The position numbers and the translations under genes are program-made. Source: Dehalococcoidales bacterium (lineage in GTDB: Bacteria; Chloroflexota; Dehalococcoidia; Dehalococcoidales; UBA3254). Taken from it: 17,223 nt of DNA. Below, one piece after another: positions 15,497 through 17,223 of this stretch. The stretch lies in contig JAFGOB010000035.1 in assembly GCA_016926695.1 (NCBI GenBank), positions 1 to 17,223 on the forward strand. The letters run 5' to 3'. The notes beneath the pieces are model-generated. The model was given only the letters and a program-made list of their open reading frames with translations, had not been told where the DNA came from and made no database searches. How positions within the stretch are numbered: the first letter of the stretch is position 1; every line of letters begins with the position of its first letter.

Positions 15497-16924
15497 CTAG
15501 GCTCTGGCAGGCTGGCATTTCCACCAGTAGTTATAAATGCCGCCCACATAATAAAGCTTGCGGAAAGTCATCTCCAGAGGCATACCTACCTGTACGCTCT
15601 CCGGATCGCGGTCTGTCATATCGCACATCAACCTTCCGCCCCCCTCGAAATCAACAAAGGTGATTGTAACCGGTGGGTCCATCGTCTGCATGACATAATC
15701 ATGGCTGAAGGAAAATACCCTGGCCGGTTTTTCAAAAAAGGTATAGGGCTCCATCTGGTCTTTGGTATGGCAGACCATGCAGATACGCTGCGGTGGATAC
15801 TGAGGCGCTCCGCAGTGCTTGCACCTCGTTCCCGTAAGGCGTAATTCCCATTGGGCTTCACGCCACTGTGCCGCCGGAGTTGGCTGTCTGATCTCGATCG
15901 GGGGACGGGCCGGCGGTTGGACCTGAATCAGTTCGCGCCAGCGCATATACCGGCTATAGTTGGTAAGTACGGCTTTCGAGGCCAGGTATTTCCTGATACC
16001 CCTTCTATCTTTGAGCCCGTTTATCAGGCTATTGGTCTTTAATATGAAAACATCAGCCCCGTTGCCGTATCCAGCCAGCAATAAATTTTCATCCTGGCCT
16101 GCCTGTTCCAGTGCTGCTATAAGACTCATCAGGGACATAGCGCTGCCGGTATCGCCCACCGAATTGTGCATTACATCCTGCACCTGCGTTTTTTCATTGA
16201 AACCCAGTTTCTGTACCACGGAACGCAACTGCCGTGTATTGGGTGAATAGAGCGCTATCCTGGCGAAGTCTCCGGCTGCCAGGCCGGACTTTGCCAGCGC
16301 TGCCGAGATGCTGCTGTTCATGGTGCGGCTATAACCTTCTTCCGTAGAGAAGCGTTCTTCGGCATTACGTACAAATGTATCCCTGTCGGACCTCCAGACG
16401 TCCTGTATCTCGTAGAATTTTGAATATACCAGGTCGATATCCGCGATCGTATTTTCATTACCTACCAGCAGGGCTGCGGCTCCATCTCCGAAAGCCATCT
16501 CATTTGGCCCTGCTGGATAACCCAAACGGTTGTCAGATACGCAGACCAGAATATTACGCGCTGATCCGCTGTAGACCGCGTCCATGGCAGCCTTTAAAGC
16601 ATTCGTTCCGCACCTGAGAGATCCGGAAAAGTCCATGGTTACTGCCTCTGCCGGCAGTCCCAGCACTGTCGCTATGGTAGCTGCTGTCTGTTTCTCTTTA
16701 TAGGGAGCGGTGGTTGAAGCGAAATACAGCCCGCCGATACTCCCTCTATCCAGACCCTTTATACAGTCAAGCGCCGCGGCAAACGCCATCGTTAGGCTGT
16801 CTTCATCGTAGTTGGCAACCGCTCTCTCCCCGGGAGATGGGGCTGATCCCCACGCCCTGGCAATCTCGGCCCTGCTTATTCTGTAAAAGGGTATATATGC
16901 ACCGTATGAAATGATACCTGCCAT
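15497..16924 (-). CDS. HMG-CoA synthase-like thiolase-fold protein fused to DUF35 Zn-ribbon/OB domain
   Basis: Residues 1-310 form an HMG-CoA-synthase/KAS III-type thiolase fold: IISYGAYIPFYRISR, an EDSLTMAF start, Cys105 in the nucleophile loop SLRCGTNAL, GDGAAALLVG and NSVGDTGSAMSL. Residues about 340-475 form DUF35: a rubredoxin-like zinc ribbon (Cys368, Cys371, Cys382, Cys385) then an OB fold (VFSFSHDYV to LEMTFRKLYY). DUF35 partners help thiolase/HMGS pairs share CoA intermediates, and here one is fused. By alignment from memory, the HMGS catalytic Glu (SES in archaeal enzymes) is Thr71/72, and the catalytic His of HxP is Tyr226 (LYSPN). True HMG-CoA synthesis is therefore doubtful. AGGA precedes the ATG. 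It is the first gene of the operon. Confidence 0.88.
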   Translation of the reverse strand: MAGIISYGAYIPFYRISRAEIARAWGSAPSPGERAVANYDEDSLTMAFAAALDCIKGLDRGSIGGLYFASTTAPYKEKQTAATIATVLGLPAEAVTMDFSGSLRCGTNALKAAMDAVYSGSARNILVCVSDNRLGYPAGPNEMAFGDGAAALLVGNENTIADIDLVYSKFYEIQDVWRSDRDTFVRNAEERFSTEEGYSRTMNSSISAALAKSGLAAGDFARIALYSPNTRQLRSVVQKLGFNEKTQVQDVMHNSVGDTGSAMSLMSLIAALEQAGQDENLLLAGYGNGADVFILKTNSLINGLKDRRGIRKYLASKAVLTNYSRYMRWRELIQVQPPARPPIEIRQPTPAAQWREAQWELRLTGTRCKHCGAPQYPPQRICMVCHTKDQMEPYTFFEKPARVFSFSHDYVMQTMDPPVTITFVDFEGGGRLMCDMTDRDPESVQVGMPLEMTFRKLYYVGGIYNYWWKCQPARA

Positions 16925-17088
16925 CAGCTTATCCTAATTCTAGCCATTAAGGCTAATAGTTTATTTTGGTAAATTTGCTCTCCTCCCGGTGTACAACAAC
17001 AAGAAAGGGTCATGAAAGCCCCGATTTTTTAACCTTATCTATTATCTTCCCTTGATGAGGAGAATGGCAAATCAAAGGATACCGGGTT

Positions 17089-17126
17089 TTATTCCAGGCC
17101 ATGCAATATTGCATGGCCTGGAATAA
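17089..17126. repeat. perfect 38-bp palindrome
   Basis: The 19 bases at 17089-17107 are the exact reverse complement of 17108-17126, with no spacer. The core reads GGCCATGCAATATTGCATGG. It lies between the end of the partial right-edge gene and the HMGS-like operon, both on the minus strand. It may therefore act as a transcription-end hairpin for the upstream gene. It lacks a U-run on either side, so a protein-binding or recombination site is also possible. The rest of 16925-17144 shows no gene. Confidence 0.8.
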
Positions 17127-17144
17127 CGTGAACTTGACAGCCCC

Positions 17145-17223
17145 TTATTTTTTCAGGACGATCTCACCCAGGTAGATGTCCTTCTGGGTTTTGGTTTTAA
17201 GGCTTCTGGGCTTGTATCCGGCA
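17145..17223 (-). CDS. C-terminal end of an unidentified protein (partial)
   Basis: The minus-strand frame enters from the right edge and ends at a TAA (17145-17147). It encodes about 26 residues ending KTQKDIYLGEIVLKK. The codons read cleanly and the stop is followed by the 38-bp palindrome, as expected for a gene end. It is transcribed in the same direction as the HMGS-like operon. Too little is visible to name a family. Confidence 0.55.
   Translation of the reverse strand, partial: AGYKPRSLKTKTQKDIYLGEIVLKK

Overview
The window looks like the chromosome of an anaerobic bacterium of roughly average GC, most plausibly a member of the Chloroflexota (Dehalococcoidia-like). That placement is an inference. 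It rests on the ispD-ispF-(cysE)-cysS order, a 7TM-PAS-PAS sensor kinase, a TRAP transporter, a BKACE/thiolase/HMG-CoA-synthase-like operon, and GTG/TTG starts. The ispD-ispF-cysE-cysS order also occurs in Firmicutes, so the taxon is not settled.

Region 1 (1-5924) is a conserved housekeeping block on the + strand. It holds the 3' end of a tRNA-Ser(GGA), an orphan membrane histidine kinase, ispD and ispF of the MEP isoprenoid pathway (overlapping), then cysE and cysS (overlapping by ATGA). CysE commits serine to cysteine synthesis and CysS charges tRNA-Cys, so the last pair is a cysteine supply-and-use unit.

Region 2 (5925-7352) is decaying. A multi-lesion glycogen synthase (glgA) pseudogene lies behind a leader with competing hairpins. 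After it comes a gene-free stretch that ends in a promoter with two consensus hexamers and a 12-bp palindrome.

Region 3 (7353-10390) is a complete TRAP transporter: lipoprotein binding protein, small permease and large permease. An unusual inverted-repeat spacer separates the binding protein from the permeases.

Region 4 (10387-13211) is accessory. It has a convergent radical-SAM gene with extra cysteines, a doubly broken DUF433/DUF5615 toxin-antitoxin module, and an AT-rich AlbA_2 (Schlafen-like) gene that ends at a bidirectional terminator.

Region 5 (13235-16924, - strand) is a three-gene operon, transcribed right to left. It encodes an HMG-CoA-synthase-like protein fused to a DUF35 Zn-ribbon/OB domain, an SCP2-type thiolase and a BKACE (DUF849) enzyme. 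The HMGS-like protein keeps the nucleophilic Cys but seems to have lost the catalytic Glu and His. The host also encodes MEP enzymes, so a mevalonate role is unlikely. This operon is the best candidate for an undescribed acyl-CoA/beta-keto-acid pathway. A perfect 38-bp palindrome separates it from the end of another - strand gene at the right edge.
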